This document shows positions 22,497 through 31,560 of a DNA stretch of 32,210 nucleotides, piece by piece. The number at the start of each line of letters is the position of its first letter. Position 1 is the stretch's first letter. Made by a program: the position numbers and the translations under genes. A model generated the notes under the pieces. That model was given only the letters and a program-made list of their open reading frames with translations, had not been told where the DNA came from and made no database searches. The stretch comes from Bacillota bacterium (lineage in GTDB: Bacteria; Bacillota; Bacilli; Paenibacillales; NBRC-103111), in the NCBI GenBank assembly GCA_023393235.1, contig JAEWMH010000148.1, forward strand, positions 1 through 32,210, read 5' to 3'.

Positions 22497-23000
22497 TTAA
22501 TCCCGGGATGCATAATAATAATGCTCCGCAGTTATCCCGCCTTCCCCAATGTCCATAATTCCGTAGGAATAGAGAGGCTGCCGGCGTTTATCCGTGGGTG
22601 AACCGGGATTGAACAAAAGAATGCCTGCTTTGTGCTCCAGATAAGGAATATGGGAATGACCGAAAACAATCGCCTGGACATTCTGCCCTTTAAATGCGTC
22701 AAAGGCACGGCGTTCTGTAGTTTTACCGTAACCGTCACCGTGAATGAGCCCTATGCGGATTCCCGCGGCCTCCACGATCTTTTTGTAACCGAAGCGGTTG
22801 ATAATGTCCGTTCCGTCATTGTTTCCGGCTATCCCTTCAACCGGAGCAAGCTTCTCCAGCTCCTCCGCTACCCTGGGGGAAACCCAGTCTCCCGCATGGA
22901 GGATCAGGTGCACTCCCGACAATCCCTTCAGCAGTTCCCCCGGAAGCCGGATTTCCCTGCGGTCCGACAGGTGGGTATCCGAAACAATCCCGATCCTCAA
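22497..23000 (-). CDS. YfcE/MJ0936 family metallophosphodiesterase
   Basis: A 167-residue calcineurin-like phosphoesterase with two metals. Motifs are DTHLS (D8, H10), GDW (near 38), GNNDG, LIHGDG and GHSHIP, all in the normal order and spacing for the YfcE group. The substrate is unknown. The start is TTG: an in-frame TGA lies two codons upstream, GGGGTG lies just before, and the first residues MRIGIVSDTH are needed for the first strand. It stands alone on the minus strand. Confidence 0.9.
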   Translation of the reverse strand: MRIGIVSDTHLSDRREIRLPGELLKGLSGVHLILHAGDWVSPRVAEELEKLAPVEGIAGNNDGTDIINRFGYKKIVEAAGIRIGLIHGDGYGKTTERRAFDAFKGQNVQAIVFGHSHIPYLEHKAGILLFNPGSPTDKRRQPLYSYGIMDIGEGGITAEHYYYASRD

Positions 23001-23100
23001 ACCATCACCCCATACATATGTGTTGTATATCTAATTATGATAGATGCGGCAGGCAATTTCAACCTTATGAAGGAGGAGGGTTCCGCTTCCAAAAGTGGAA

Positions 23101-23121
23101 AAACCCGTCCGAAGGACGGGT
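23101..23121 (-). terminator. Rho-independent terminator of the amino-acid ABC operon
   Basis: A nine-bp stem AACCCGTCC/GGACGGGTT with a three-base loop is followed on the minus strand by further Ts. It lies about 15 bases past the ATPase stop codon. Confidence 0.8.
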
Positions 23122-23135
23122 TAGATGAACAAGGA

Positions 23136-23858
23136 TTACAATACCTTGCTGAGGAACTCCCTAGTGCGGGGGTGTTTGGGCTCTGCAAAAATCTCAGCAG
23201 GTAAACCTTCCTCAGCGATGGTTCCTTTATCCATAAAGATAAGACGGCTTCCCACTTCGCGGGCAAAACCCATCTCGTGGGTAACCACCACCATGGTCAT
23301 CCCTTCCGCCGCAAGGCGTTTCATAACATCCAATACCTCACCGACCATTTCCGGGTCAAGGGCGGAGGTGGGTTCATCGAACAAAAGCACGTCAGGCTGC
23401 ATAGCCAGGGCCCGGGCGATGGCAATCCGCTGCTTCTGGCCCCCGGAGAGCTGAGCCGGGTAGCTGTTGGCCTTATCCTCCAGACCGACAGTTTTAAGCA
23501 GCTCCATGGCCAGCTTATCCGCATCCTGCTGGCTCATTCCCTTCAGCTTCCGCGGGGCCATGGTAATATTCTTCAGAACAGTAAGATGCGGGAACAAATT
23601 GAACTGCTGAAATACCATCCCCATCTTCTGCCGGAGGACATTGATATCTGTCTTCTTGTCGGTGATATTCACACCTTCAAACACAACCTCGCCGCTGGAT
23701 GGTACCTCCAGGAGGTTCAGGCAGCGTAAAAAGGTGCTTTTGCCTGAGCCTGAAGGGCCGATGACCACCACAACCTCACCCTTGGCGATATGGATGTTCA
23801 CATCATTGAGCACATGGTTCTTGCCGAAGCTTTTGTGCAGCTGATTGACCTTAATCAT
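23136..23858 (-). CDS. Polar amino acid ABC transporter ATP-binding protein
   Basis: A 240-residue ATPase of the GlnQ/HisP/ArtP group that powers amino-acid import. Walker A is GPSGSGKST (about 34-42), the signature is LSGGQKQR, Walker B is VLLFDEPTSALDPE, and the switch histidine is in VVTHEMGFA. Its ATG overlaps the permease stop (ATGA), so the genes are coupled. It is the third gene after binding protein and permease. The amino acid cannot be named from this gene. Confidence 0.95.
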   Translation of the reverse strand: MIKVNQLHKSFGKNHVLNDVNIHIAKGEVVVVIGPSGSGKSTFLRCLNLLEVPSSGEVVFEGVNITDKKTDINVLRQKMGMVFQQFNLFPHLTVLKNITMAPRKLKGMSQQDADKLAMELLKTVGLEDKANSYPAQLSGGQKQRIAIARALAMQPDVLLFDEPTSALDPEMVGEVLDVMKRLAAEGMTMVVVTHEMGFAREVGSRLIFMDKGTIAEEGLPAEIFAEPKHPRTREFLSKVL

Positions 23859-24562
23859 TGGGCGGACATTCTCCTTTCAACCAGACTGAGGATCTTGGAG
23901 AGCGGGAAGGTCAAGGTAAAGTAGATAACGGCGGCTACCAGAAGTGGCTCCATGGAAAGATAGGTGGCGCCGCGGATCAGGTTGGCGCTGTACATCAGCT
24001 CGGCCATACCGATAACCATAACCTGGGACGATTCCTTGATAATCACGACAAACTCATTGCCCAGAGCCGGCAGAATGTTGCGGATGGCCTGCGGCAGGAT
24101 GATATGGGTCATAGCCATTCGTTTAGGCATCCCCAAGGAGCGGGCTGCTTCCATCTGGCCCTTGTCCACCGCTTGAATGCCCGCCCGGAAAATCTCCGCC
24201 ACATAAGCGGCGCTGTTGATGGTTAATGCAATGACGCAATACGCAAAGTCCGGCAGGGCCAGAGCATCGCCGGGAAGGCCCGCCTTAACCAAGAGCCATT
24301 CCACACCGTTGGGAAGGCTGTAATATACGATAAGCAGCTGCACCAGAAGCGGGGTGCCGCGGATGATTTCAATGTAAGCGGATGCCAAAAAACGGATAAA
24401 CCGGTTGGCGGACAAACGCATCAGGGCAATAAACATCCCCAGGATACCGCCGCAAATAACGGTGAAAAAGGCCAGCTTAATGGTGGTCCAGGCACCTGTC
24501 AGATAATAGCTTCCATATTCGTTCATAAAAGAAAAATCCATTGCCAGAAATGCAGTGTTCAT
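23855..24562 (-). CDS. Polar amino acid ABC transporter permease
   Basis: A 235-residue inner-membrane permease of the HisM/GlnP type with about five membrane segments (near 24-48, 57-80, 95-115, 155-175 and 195-220). The EAA loop that contacts the ATPase is visible as EAARSLGMPKRMAMTHIILPQA. The ATG at 24562 follows GGAGGG by five bases; a longer frame upstream would take in the gap to the binding-protein gene. A single permease would work as a homodimer. Confidence 0.94.
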   Translation of the reverse strand: MNTAFLAMDFSFMNEYGSYYLTGAWTTIKLAFFTVICGGILGMFIALMRLSANRFIRFLASAYIEIIRGTPLLVQLLIVYYSLPNGVEWLLVKAGLPGDALALPDFAYCVIALTINSAAYVAEIFRAGIQAVDKGQMEAARSLGMPKRMAMTHIILPQAIRNILPALGNEFVVIIKESSQVMVIGMAELMYSANLIRGATYLSMEPLLVAAVIYFTLTFPLSKILSLVERRMSAQ

Positions 24563-24652
24563 CTTATCCCTCCATATCCTCCCTGGTGGCATGCCGAAGG
24601 GGAAAACAGCGGAACAACAGCCGCCGTTTTCCCCCGTTGCCATGCAATTGCA

Positions 24653-25534
24653 TTATTTCTCAGACAATTGGAAAGCTTCATCCACCAGTTTGTCAATGGT
24701 CTTGTCCTTGATCATTTTGTCAAGGGACTTGTTGATTTCAGCAGTCAGGGTGTCGTTGCCCTTCTTGATGGCAATGGCGGAGCCGGCTTCCTCAGCCTTG
24801 GGCTTCACGCTGCTGATAACCAGATCCTTGTTCTTATTAACATAGCCGTTGGCTACAGGAGATTCCATAATGATGGCATCAATCTTTTTGTTCTTCAATT
24901 CCAGTGCCAGATCGGTAATCTTGGCGATGGACTTGATCTTCGCGCCTTGCAGCTGCTCCTTGGCGATATCTTCTTGGATGGAGGCGGTTTGTACGCCGAC
25001 GGAAACCTTCTTCAGATCATCCATGGACTTGAACTTGTCCTTGTCGTCCGCACGGATCATGATTACCTGTTGAGCGGTGTAGTAGATCTTGGAGAAGTCT
25101 ACACTCTTCAGACGCTCTTCATTCGGAGTCATGCCGGAAATAACGAAGTCTACCTTGCCGGCGTTCAATGCAGGCAGCAGACCGTCAAAACCGATATCCT
25201 TGATCTCCAGCTTCACACCCAGATCCGCTGCAATAGCCTTGGCGATTTCTACATCGAAGCCTACGATAGTATCCTTGCCGTCGATGTTCTTGTGGAACTC
25301 ATAAGGAGCGTAATCGGCGCTGGTACCCATGATGATGGTGCCGGCTTTTTTGATGTCGGCAAGCTTGTCAGCTGCGCCTGCAGCCGGGGATGCCGGAGCA
25401 GTGGAAGCTGCGGTGGTAGCAGCTGCCGGAGCGGAAGCGCCTTGGGTTTTGTCAGATTCCTTGTTTTTCTCGCCGCAGGCGGCCAGCATGGTCAGCATCA
25501 TAACCGCTGCCAGGAGAATTGTCAATTTCTTCAT
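24653..25534 (-). CDS. Amino acid ABC transporter substrate-binding lipoprotein
   Basis: A 293-residue lipoprotein. The signal peptide ends in the lipobox LAAC with lipidated C20, followed by a low-complexity Ala/Pro/Thr linker (about 30-52) before the SBP_bac_3 fold. Family segments are IIMGTSADYAPYEF, VGFDVEIAKAIAADLG, FDGLLPALNAGKVDFVISGMT and VDFSKIYYTAQQVIMIR. It fits binding of a polar amino acid. The ATG at 25534 starts the signal peptide and follows GAGGTG by about ten bases. First gene of the operon, with a strong promoter upstream. Confidence 0.95.
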   Translation of the reverse strand: MKKLTILLAAVMMLTMLAACGEKNKESDKTQGASAPAAATTAASTAPASPAAGAADKLADIKKAGTIIMGTSADYAPYEFHKNIDGKDTIVGFDVEIAKAIAADLGVKLEIKDIGFDGLLPALNAGKVDFVISGMTPNEERLKSVDFSKIYYTAQQVIMIRADDKDKFKSMDDLKKVSVGVQTASIQEDIAKEQLQGAKIKSIAKITDLALELKNKKIDAIIMESPVANGYVNKNKDLVISSVKPKAEEAGSAIAIKKGNDTLTAEINKSLDKMIKDKTIDKLVDEAFQLSEK

Positions 25535-25581
25535 TTCGATATGCACCTCTTCTGTATATTCATTCATAACGCGACTTGTAT

Positions 25582-25610
25582 AGTATAAGAGGTATTAGAA
25601 GAATTGACAA
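25582..25610 (-). promoter_or_regulatory. Sigma-A promoter of the amino-acid ABC operon
   Basis: On the minus strand, -35 TTGTCA (25610-25605), a 17-base spacer and -10 TATACT (25587-25582). It lies 48 bases ahead of the binding-protein start codon. Confidence 0.75.
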
Positions 25611-25642
25611 CCGGTTAAACGTGACACTTTTATGGAAATCGC

Positions 25643-26524
25643 CTATTCCGGGGGTTCAAGGACAATCCTGCCTTCCTCCACGGAAACTCTGACCTTGTTG
25701 CCGGAGGCGCTGCTTAAACCCAAGGATTCCAGATACCCGGAGGGGATTTGCAGCCTTCCCGCCTTGTCCAGAACGGCATATTCCACATGGGACTCCTCTT
25801 CTGCCGCATATCCTGCTTCCAACTCCTCCAGCTCCTCGGAGTAGGATTTGCGCCGGAGTATCTCCGAGGAGGTTTTTCCATCGCGGATGGCCACTACCCG
25901 GTCCACCTTACGGGCCAAGAGCGGGTCATGGGTAACGATGACAACAGTCAGACCCAGATCACGGTTCAATTGCCGGAATAAATCCAGAATTTGAGTGGTC
26001 ATCTTCGAATCCACTGATCCGGTAGGCTCATCCGCCAGCAATAGCCGGGGATCATTCGCCAGGGCAATCGCGATGGCAACCCGCTGCTGCTCACCGCCTG
26101 ACAGCTGCTGGAGACGGTTGTGCTTCCGGTCTGCCAGACCCACTGCTTCAAGCAGCATCAATGCCTTCTCCCGTCTCCGCCGGCCGCGGAGAAGCATAGG
26201 CAGCTCCACATTCTCCAATGCAGTCAGATACGGAACCAGATTGCGGGCATTGTTCTGCCAGACAAAGCCTACCGTTTCCCGCTTGTAGCGGACCAGCTCG
26301 CGTTCTGTGAGCTGCAGGAGATCTGTTCCGTCCACCACCAGCTTGCCAGCGGATGGACGGTCCAGCCCGCCCAGCAAATTCAGCAGGGTGGATTTTCCGC
26401 TTCCGCTGTTTCCGATAATGGCCATCAGCTCCCCCTCCGCCACATGCAAATCCAGACCCTGGAGAGCAATGACCTCTAACTCCGCCGCTTTGTATATTTT
26501 GACCAGATTGTCGCAATGAATCAT
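25643..26524 (-). CDS. MacB/LolD-type ABC ATPase with AbrB-like C-terminal domain
   Basis: A 293-residue protein. Residues 1-220 form a normal LolD/MacB-type ATPase: Walker A GNSGSGKST (38-46), signature LSGGEQQR (141-148), Walker B LLLADEPTGSVD (161-172), switch histidine H199. After an acidic linker (about 228-246) comes a 45-residue segment (249-293) with the look of a SpoVT/AbrB swapped-hairpin domain: VLDKAGRLQIPSGYLESLGL, then VRVSVEEGRIVLEP. AbrB domains usually bind DNA as dimers; here it may only dimerise. The start has GGGGAGG upstream, and the gene follows the large permease by four bases. It is the last gene of its operon. Confidence 0.9.
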   Translation of the reverse strand: MIHCDNLVKIYKAAELEVIALQGLDLHVAEGELMAIIGNSGSGKSTLLNLLGGLDRPSAGKLVVDGTDLLQLTERELVRYKRETVGFVWQNNARNLVPYLTALENVELPMLLRGRRRREKALMLLEAVGLADRKHNRLQQLSGGEQQRVAIAIALANDPRLLLADEPTGSVDSKMTTQILDLFRQLNRDLGLTVVIVTHDPLLARKVDRVVAIRDGKTSSEILRRKSYSEELEELEAGYAAEEESHVEYAVLDKAGRLQIPSGYLESLGLSSASGNKVRVSVEEGRIVLEPPE

Positions 26525-26528
26525 GTTG

Positions 26529-29402
26529 TCAGTCCTCCCCCAATTTCACAGCCTGGTGGATCCGGAGGCGGGTGAGCATATATCCCAGAAAAGCCAAGCC
26601 AAAGGCAACCATAGCTGACACCACCGCGTACAGCCTTAATTCATCAATTGCCCTGAAAATCACCTGGAAGGGCAGTGCCTGATCAGAGAAGTTAAAGGAG
26701 AGCTGGAAGAACGGCACAAACAGCTTACCCGTTACCGCTCCGGTAAAACCGCCGATCAGAACCGCCGCACCGGAGGTCAGCAAAAGCTCCAAGGCAATCA
26801 TGCCCACCAACTGCGGAAGAGTGATGCCCATTGCCCTGTAGATACCATATTGCAGGGTCCTCCCGGAAAAGGACAGGAGCCAGTACAGCAGAAAGCCGAT
26901 CAGACAAATTCCGGCGGAAATCATAAAGCCCAAGGTCATGGCGCCGTTTAAGGCTAGACGGAAAGGATCCTTTCTGGAATCGCTCACATCCTGGGCGGTG
27001 TTAACTACAGAAACCAGAGGAATCTTCTTCTCCTCGATACTTTTATAAATCTCCTGCAGGGATGCCTCCGGCTTCAGCTTCAGCCACACATTGTACGGTT
27101 CCATCGCAAGCGAACTTTCCAAGTAGGATAGATTCCCCACCACCAGCTTGGGTTTTAACGGCTTATTCACGTTTCCTGCCTGCGGAGTCTGGGTTTGTCC
27201 TGCCATTTGACGGGGGTTTGGATTCCAGGTTGGCCAATAGTCCACAATTCCGTATACCTGGACAGTAGCATAAGCCGTTCCGTCCCACCGGATGGACAGG
27301 CTGTCTCCCGGCTGCACCTTGAATTCATCAGCGATGGAGCGGGAAATGAGAACTGCCGCCGGATCCTGTGCAATCAGATTCAGATAATCGTAAAAGTGAT
27401 GGTCCATCAGACGGTCCCGCATCCAGGAGGTCCGGCCGAAGTCATCGGTTTCGATGCCCATTATAGTCACTTCGGCATTGGAGGATTTTTCGACCAGATC
27501 GCCTTTCCGGCTGAATACCCTGGCTATTCCTTCGATACCAGGAAGCTCCGTGAAGGGAATAAATGGCGGCTCGCTGTATTGGACCCGCTTGGAGGTATTT
27601 ACCTCGCCTGATTTTTCTTCCCCATCGGATTGGGGCGGCGCATCATTCTCCCACTTGGCCATCAGCACCAGGTCAGCCCCGTTTCTGTAACGGATCTGAT
27701 CCTCCGCATTCTGGTTGATGGTCCGTGCGGCACTGGCCCCGAACAAACCGGTAGCCATAGTCATGGCCAGGAACAGCATAATAAACTGGTAGCCTGTTGC
27801 AGAACGGCCAACCTGAATCAAGGCGGAATATGCCGGCGGCGACCACCACCTGTGCCCGATCCTGTATAGCAGCCGAATGGCCAAGGGATAGACACGAAGC
27901 AAAAGCAGACTGAAGCCAAGGATAAAAATCGCAGGAACCGCAAACAACAGAGGATCAACCTTGAAGTCCATGGAATTCAAACCAAGAGCCTGCAAATCGG
28001 CAGTCCTTCTGCGGAAAGAAAAGATCCCGTAAGCGGAAATGCCCAGCAGAATAGCATCCAACCCGAATTTGTGGGCCAAGCTGAGCGTCCTGACCCGGGC
28101 CAATTGAACCTTATGGCTGACAATGGTAGACCGTGTAGCCAAAAATACCGGCACCAGCAGCATCAGCACCGAGCAAACCGCAGCAATACCCGCGTACCGG
28201 TACGCTTCGGAAGTGAGAACGGCATCCAGCTTAGCCCGCTGGACAAACTCCAGGAACCCGTTGGACGCCCCCAGAGCCTTGGCGATAAACAATCCCAGGA
28301 ATGGACCGATTCCCATCGCGACCGCCCCTAATAGCACTGCCTCCGCTGCATACACACCCATAAGCTGTAATCGTCCCGCCCCGCGGCTGCGGAGTACGGC
28401 AATCTCGTTCTTTTGGCGCCCTACCGTCAAATTAGCCACCAGCAGCAGATAGAAGGCCAGCATGATCAAAACCGGAACATTCAAGGACCAGAGCATCAGG
28501 CGCAGCTTGCTTTCCTTGCCGTTGTAGGTTTTCAAAACCGGTTCGGCAGCCATGGACACATAGCTGGTGCCGAAGGTTCCGGACAAGAACCTGGAATGGT
28601 TGACTCTGATCTCCAAAGGAGCCTCCGCATGCTTAATCGTCAGTCCCGCGTAATCCAGATTGGCCCGCCAGATCAGAAACTGCACCCTCATAATGCCTTC
28701 TTGAGTAAATTTCTCCTCGAACAGCTCATAGGGAATCAGAAAATGCTGTTCAAATGTATTCTCCTGAAAATTCCAGTACAACCCCTGATCATCCTTATAA
28801 CGGATTACACCTACAGGCAGTACCCGAACCTCTCCTTTTATACTCTGGTCCCGGAACACAAATTCCGTCCCAAGCACCATTTTTAAGCCGATCAATGCAT
28901 CCTCCGTCACCAGCGCCTCATAAACCCCATCCTTTATTTCTTTGGAAGGAAGACGCCCATCCACCAGTTCGATGTAATTTTCCAAACCGGACAAGGCTGC
29001 AATGGAGGCCAGACGCTTCACATTGGGATCCGCTTTTTGCGGATCTGCCGGAGTAACAGGCAGGGTAAGCGTTTCCCGCTGGATGGCATAGGTTTGAACA
29101 GGCATACCCAGCCTGGCCAGCACCTCCTCCTCCATGTAGCGGTCCGCTTCCTTCACCACTCTTGCCTGATCCTCAGGCCGGTAATTCAATATTGTGACGG
29201 AAGAGGAATACGCTCCCGGATAGATACGGTTCACGGTCTGGGAAGCCTCCAGATCCTTCAGCAGCATCCGCTGCAGGATGGAACCGGTATAGATGGGCAT
29301 CGAGCTGGCCAACCCTACCGTGATGACCAGGCCCGTCAACAGACTCAGCTCCAGCCAGCGGTTTTTGGCCATTTTGCGCATTAACATGATGAACAGCGCC
29401 AC
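26529..29402 (-). CDS. Large FtsX/MacB-type ABC transporter permease
   Basis: A 957-residue permease. It starts with one membrane segment (about 18-38), then a large extracytoplasmic domain (about 40-300), several membrane segments (near 308-480), a second extracytoplasmic domain (about 540-790) and a final membrane group (about 800-950). This duplicated FtsX layout is common in Gram-positive permeases of efflux or lipoprotein-handling systems. The GTG at 29402 is chosen because AGGAGG lies six bases before it, 29 bases past the adaptor gene. It sits between the adaptor gene and the AbrB-tailed ATPase. The transported substrate is unknown. Confidence 0.9.
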   Translation of the reverse strand: MALFIMLMRKMAKNRWLELSLLTGLVITVGLASSMPIYTGSILQRMLLKDLEASQTVNRIYPGAYSSSVTILNYRPEDQARVVKEADRYMEEEVLARLGMPVQTYAIQRETLTLPVTPADPQKADPNVKRLASIAALSGLENYIELVDGRLPSKEIKDGVYEALVTEDALIGLKMVLGTEFVFRDQSIKGEVRVLPVGVIRYKDDQGLYWNFQENTFEQHFLIPYELFEEKFTQEGIMRVQFLIWRANLDYAGLTIKHAEAPLEIRVNHSRFLSGTFGTSYVSMAAEPVLKTYNGKESKLRLMLWSLNVPVLIMLAFYLLLVANLTVGRQKNEIAVLRSRGAGRLQLMGVYAAEAVLLGAVAMGIGPFLGLFIAKALGASNGFLEFVQRAKLDAVLTSEAYRYAGIAAVCSVLMLLVPVFLATRSTIVSHKVQLARVRTLSLAHKFGLDAILLGISAYGIFSFRRRTADLQALGLNSMDFKVDPLLFAVPAIFILGFSLLLLRVYPLAIRLLYRIGHRWWSPPAYSALIQVGRSATGYQFIMLFLAMTMATGLFGASAARTINQNAEDQIRYRNGADLVLMAKWENDAPPQSDGEEKSGEVNTSKRVQYSEPPFIPFTELPGIEGIARVFSRKGDLVEKSSNAEVTIMGIETDDFGRTSWMRDRLMDHHFYDYLNLIAQDPAAVLISRSIADEFKVQPGDSLSIRWDGTAYATVQVYGIVDYWPTWNPNPRQMAGQTQTPQAGNVNKPLKPKLVVGNLSYLESSLAMEPYNVWLKLKPEASLQEIYKSIEEKKIPLVSVVNTAQDVSDSRKDPFRLALNGAMTLGFMISAGICLIGFLLYWLLSFSGRTLQYGIYRAMGITLPQLVGMIALELLLTSGAAVLIGGFTGAVTGKLFVPFFQLSFNFSDQALPFQVIFRAIDELRLYAVVSAMVAFGLAFLGYMLTRLRIHQAVKLGED

Positions 29403-29431
29403 AGGGCACCTCCTTTTGTCCCCGATTGCCA

Positions 29432-30529
29432 TCAATTACTGATGATGACTTTTTGTCCTTCCTTAAGCCCCTGCCGGATTTCCACATCCGTCTGGGTCAC
29501 AATGCCCTGCTCCACATCCGCTTCCTTCCGGCTCTGGCCATCCAGAATCTGGACATAGTTCCGTCCTCCGTAAGAACGCAAAGCGCCTCTCGGAATCACC
29601 AGAACATTCTCCCTCATCTCTTGGGTCAATGTGAAGTAAACACTGCTTCCCAGGGACGCATCCTCGGGGGGATTCAGGATAGAGAAGTAGATGGACTTGG
29701 CGTTTTTCTCCTGCAGCACCTTATTCCCAGAGGCTGCATTGCCTACAAGCGCTGTGGAAGGGGTCTGCAGCACGGTGCCCTTATATTCCTTTTCCCTGTA
29801 GTTAAAGGAGACCTCCATGCCTACCTCCACTCCGGCCAGGTCATTGCCGTTGCTGGATTCATAGACCAGATTCACCTTCTTGGGATTGGAAATGCCTACA
29901 ACAGTGCTGTAAGCCTGGACGGAGTCCCCTGCTTGAAGCGGGGAGAGGAAAGTAACGATGCCTCCAATGGTTGAAACCAGTGTCGTACGCTTCAGCTGCT
30001 CCTCCAGACTATTCAGCTGCAGCTTGGCGCTTTCCAGGTCGATGGCTTTCAACCGGAAGGCCCTCTCATTCCCAGGCTGCTCTTCGATTGTCTGCTCAAG
30101 CAGAATGCGTGCCTTTTCCACCGTAAGACGCTGCTGCTGGAGTTTAATCTCCAGATCGCCGGCTTCGATTTTGGCAACCGGGTCACCAGGCTTGACCGTA
30201 TCCCCCAGATTCACCAGCAGCTCCTTCAGCCGCCCGCCAGATTCCTTGAAGGAGAGCTCCTGCCGTTCTGCAGGGGTAAAGACAGCGCTTCCTTTCAGCT
30301 GCCGGGCGATGGAAGCACGCTTCACTTCATACAGCTCCATATTCTGCTGCACCGGCTTGACAAGAGGCGGCTTCAACGCCTCCTCCTCCTTGGGCAGGAG
30401 GGAGCAGCCGGAGGTAAAAACCGTAATACCCGCTGCAGCCAATAGCGCTGTCATGGAAAGCCGGAGGCTGTGCGGGGCCTTTCCATAATCAGTAGGCCGG
30501 GTTTGCCGGCGGTTACCTTTGATCGACAA
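29432..30529 (-). CDS. HlyD/MacA-type membrane-fusion (adaptor) lipoprotein
   Basis: A protein of about 365 residues like the YknX/MacA adaptors. An N-terminal hydrophobic segment (about 26-41) ends at SGC, giving a possible lipidated C42, although the -3 residue is not ideal for a lipobox. A biotinyl-lipoyl half-motif (GRLKELLVNLGDTVKPGDPVAKIE) is followed by a coiled-coil hairpin and a C-terminal beta-barrel with VLVIPRGALRSYGGRNYVQIL. Start choice is difficult: an ATG at 30538 abuts its TTGGAGG site, whereas the TTG at 30529 has proper nine-base spacing. Either start overlaps the end of the upstream ATPase gene, so the genes are coupled. Confidence 0.87.
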   Translation of the reverse strand: MSIKGNRRQTRPTDYGKAPHSLRLSMTALLAAAGITVFTSGCSLLPKEEEALKPPLVKPVQQNMELYEVKRASIARQLKGSAVFTPAERQELSFKESGGRLKELLVNLGDTVKPGDPVAKIEAGDLEIKLQQQRLTVEKARILLEQTIEEQPGNERAFRLKAIDLESAKLQLNSLEEQLKRTTLVSTIGGIVTFLSPLQAGDSVQAYSTVVGISNPKKVNLVYESSNGNDLAGVEVGMEVSFNYREKEYKGTVLQTPSTALVGNAASGNKVLQEKNAKSIYFSILNPPEDASLGSSVYFTLTQEMRENVLVIPRGALRSYGGRNYVQILDGQSRKEADVEQGIVTQTDVEIRQGLKEGQKVIISN

Positions 30530-31229
30530 TTTGTCCATCCTCCAATGTGTAAACGTGATCGACAATCTCCATTATGGCGGGATCGTGAGTGGTCATGACG
30601 ATGGTCATATTCTCCTGCGCCACCAGATCCTTAAACACCTTTATGACCTGAAGGCCCATGCGGGTATCCAGTTCAGCGGTGGGTTCGTCAGCCAACAACA
30701 GTATAGGGCGGTGGGCGATGGCTCTGGCAATGGCCACCCGCTGCTGCTCACCGCCTGATAATTCGAAGGGACGGTGTCCCATACGGGGAGTCAAACCCAC
30801 AAAAGACAGCACCTCCTCTGCCCGCTCCCGGCGCATGGAGGACGGCATGCCGGAGATACGCAGCCCAAACTCCACATTTTCATATGCCGACATTAGGGGA
30901 ACCAGGGCGAAGGATTGGAAAATCAGTCCCAATCTGGTGCGCCGCAGCAAGGTGCGGGCCTTGTCCGAGAGTCCCGTAATTTCTGTTCCCTCCAGGTAAA
31001 TTGAACCCTCCGAGGGTTTGTCCAACGCCCCCAGAAGGTTGATGAGGGTGGTTTTGCCGGAGCCGGAGCGGCCCTTCAGCGCCACCAGACGGCCGTGGGG
31101 CACCGACAGGCTGGCCCCTTTCAGAGCGTGTACGGCCGCAGCGCCGCTCCCGAAGGTGCGGGTGATGCCGAAAGCCTGCAGCACCGGCCCCCGGCCGGTA
31201 GCGTTTACATTTGGATCAGGCAGGGCCAT
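30513..31229 (-). CDS. MacB/LolD-type ABC ATPase (first of two in the operon)
   Basis: A 238-residue ATPase with Walker A GRSGSGKT (53-60), signature LSGGEQQR, Walker B LLLADEPTAELD and switch histidine in TTHDP. The N-terminal 16 residues precede the family core. It lacks the AbrB-like tail of the second ATPase in the same operon. The start has AGGAGG seven bases upstream, and no clear promoter was seen in the gap to 31323. It is the first gene, overlapping the adaptor gene, in the order ATPase, adaptor, permease, second ATPase. Confidence 0.94.
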   Translation of the reverse strand: MALPDPNVNATGRGPVLQAFGITRTFGSGAAAVHALKGASLSVPHGRLVALKGRSGSGKTTLINLLGALDKPSEGSIYLEGTEITGLSDKARTLLRRTRLGLIFQSFALVPLMSAYENVEFGLRISGMPSSMRRERAEEVLSFVGLTPRMGHRPFELSGGEQQRVAIARAIAHRPILLLADEPTAELDTRMGLQVIKVFKDLVAQENMTIVMTTHDPAIMEIVDHVYTLEDGQIVDQR

Positions 31230-31323
31230 GATGTTACCTCCTGCTGGATGATGGAGTAGGGTAATGGCTCATCCACGAACAATTCGAGATGGCCTCTTCA
31301 ATGTAACCTGTTGCCGGAAAAAT

Positions 31324-31358
31324 AAAAAGACACCCTTGTCGGCAAAAGGTGTCTTTTT
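31324..31358 (-). terminator. Rho-independent terminator, probably bidirectional
   Basis: An 11-bp stem AAAAAGACACC/GGTGTCTTTTT with a 13-base loop is T-rich on both strands. On the minus strand it would end transcripts from the AraC-type gene before the ABC operon. Confidence 0.8.
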
Positions 31359-31456
31359 GTTGGGTTGGGGGGGTTAGGGCCAAAGTAATGGGAAACGAAC
31401 CGATCATAACGGAAGGATTTTTGAGCTAAAGGGTTGGAGGTGATATTTTTGCGGGC

Positions 31457-31480
31457 TTAGCGGAAACAAGTTTCCACTAA
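31457..31480. repeat. Inverted repeat TTAG-GGAAAC / GTTTCC-CTAA
   Basis: TTAGcGGAAAC and GTTTCCaCTAA pair around a two-base centre with one mismatch. It is similar in style to non-coding palindromic repeats in Paenibacillus intergenic regions and could also be an operator for the AraC-type unit. Confidence 0.45.
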
Positions 31481-31560
31481 AGCTATCCATTTAATTCCAT
31501 TCCTGCCTCAGGTTTGGCTGCCCCACTGTCCAGCCCGGCTTCACAAGCCGCCTCAACACT

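Larger units (their letters stand above)
31230..31560. other. 331-base gap between the ABC system and the AraC-type gene
   Basis: No gene is seen. It contains the terminator at 31324-31358 and the inverted repeat at 31457-31480. A TAACGGA-containing stretch near 31410 resembles the repeat units at 13779-13956 only loosely. Confidence 0.6.
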
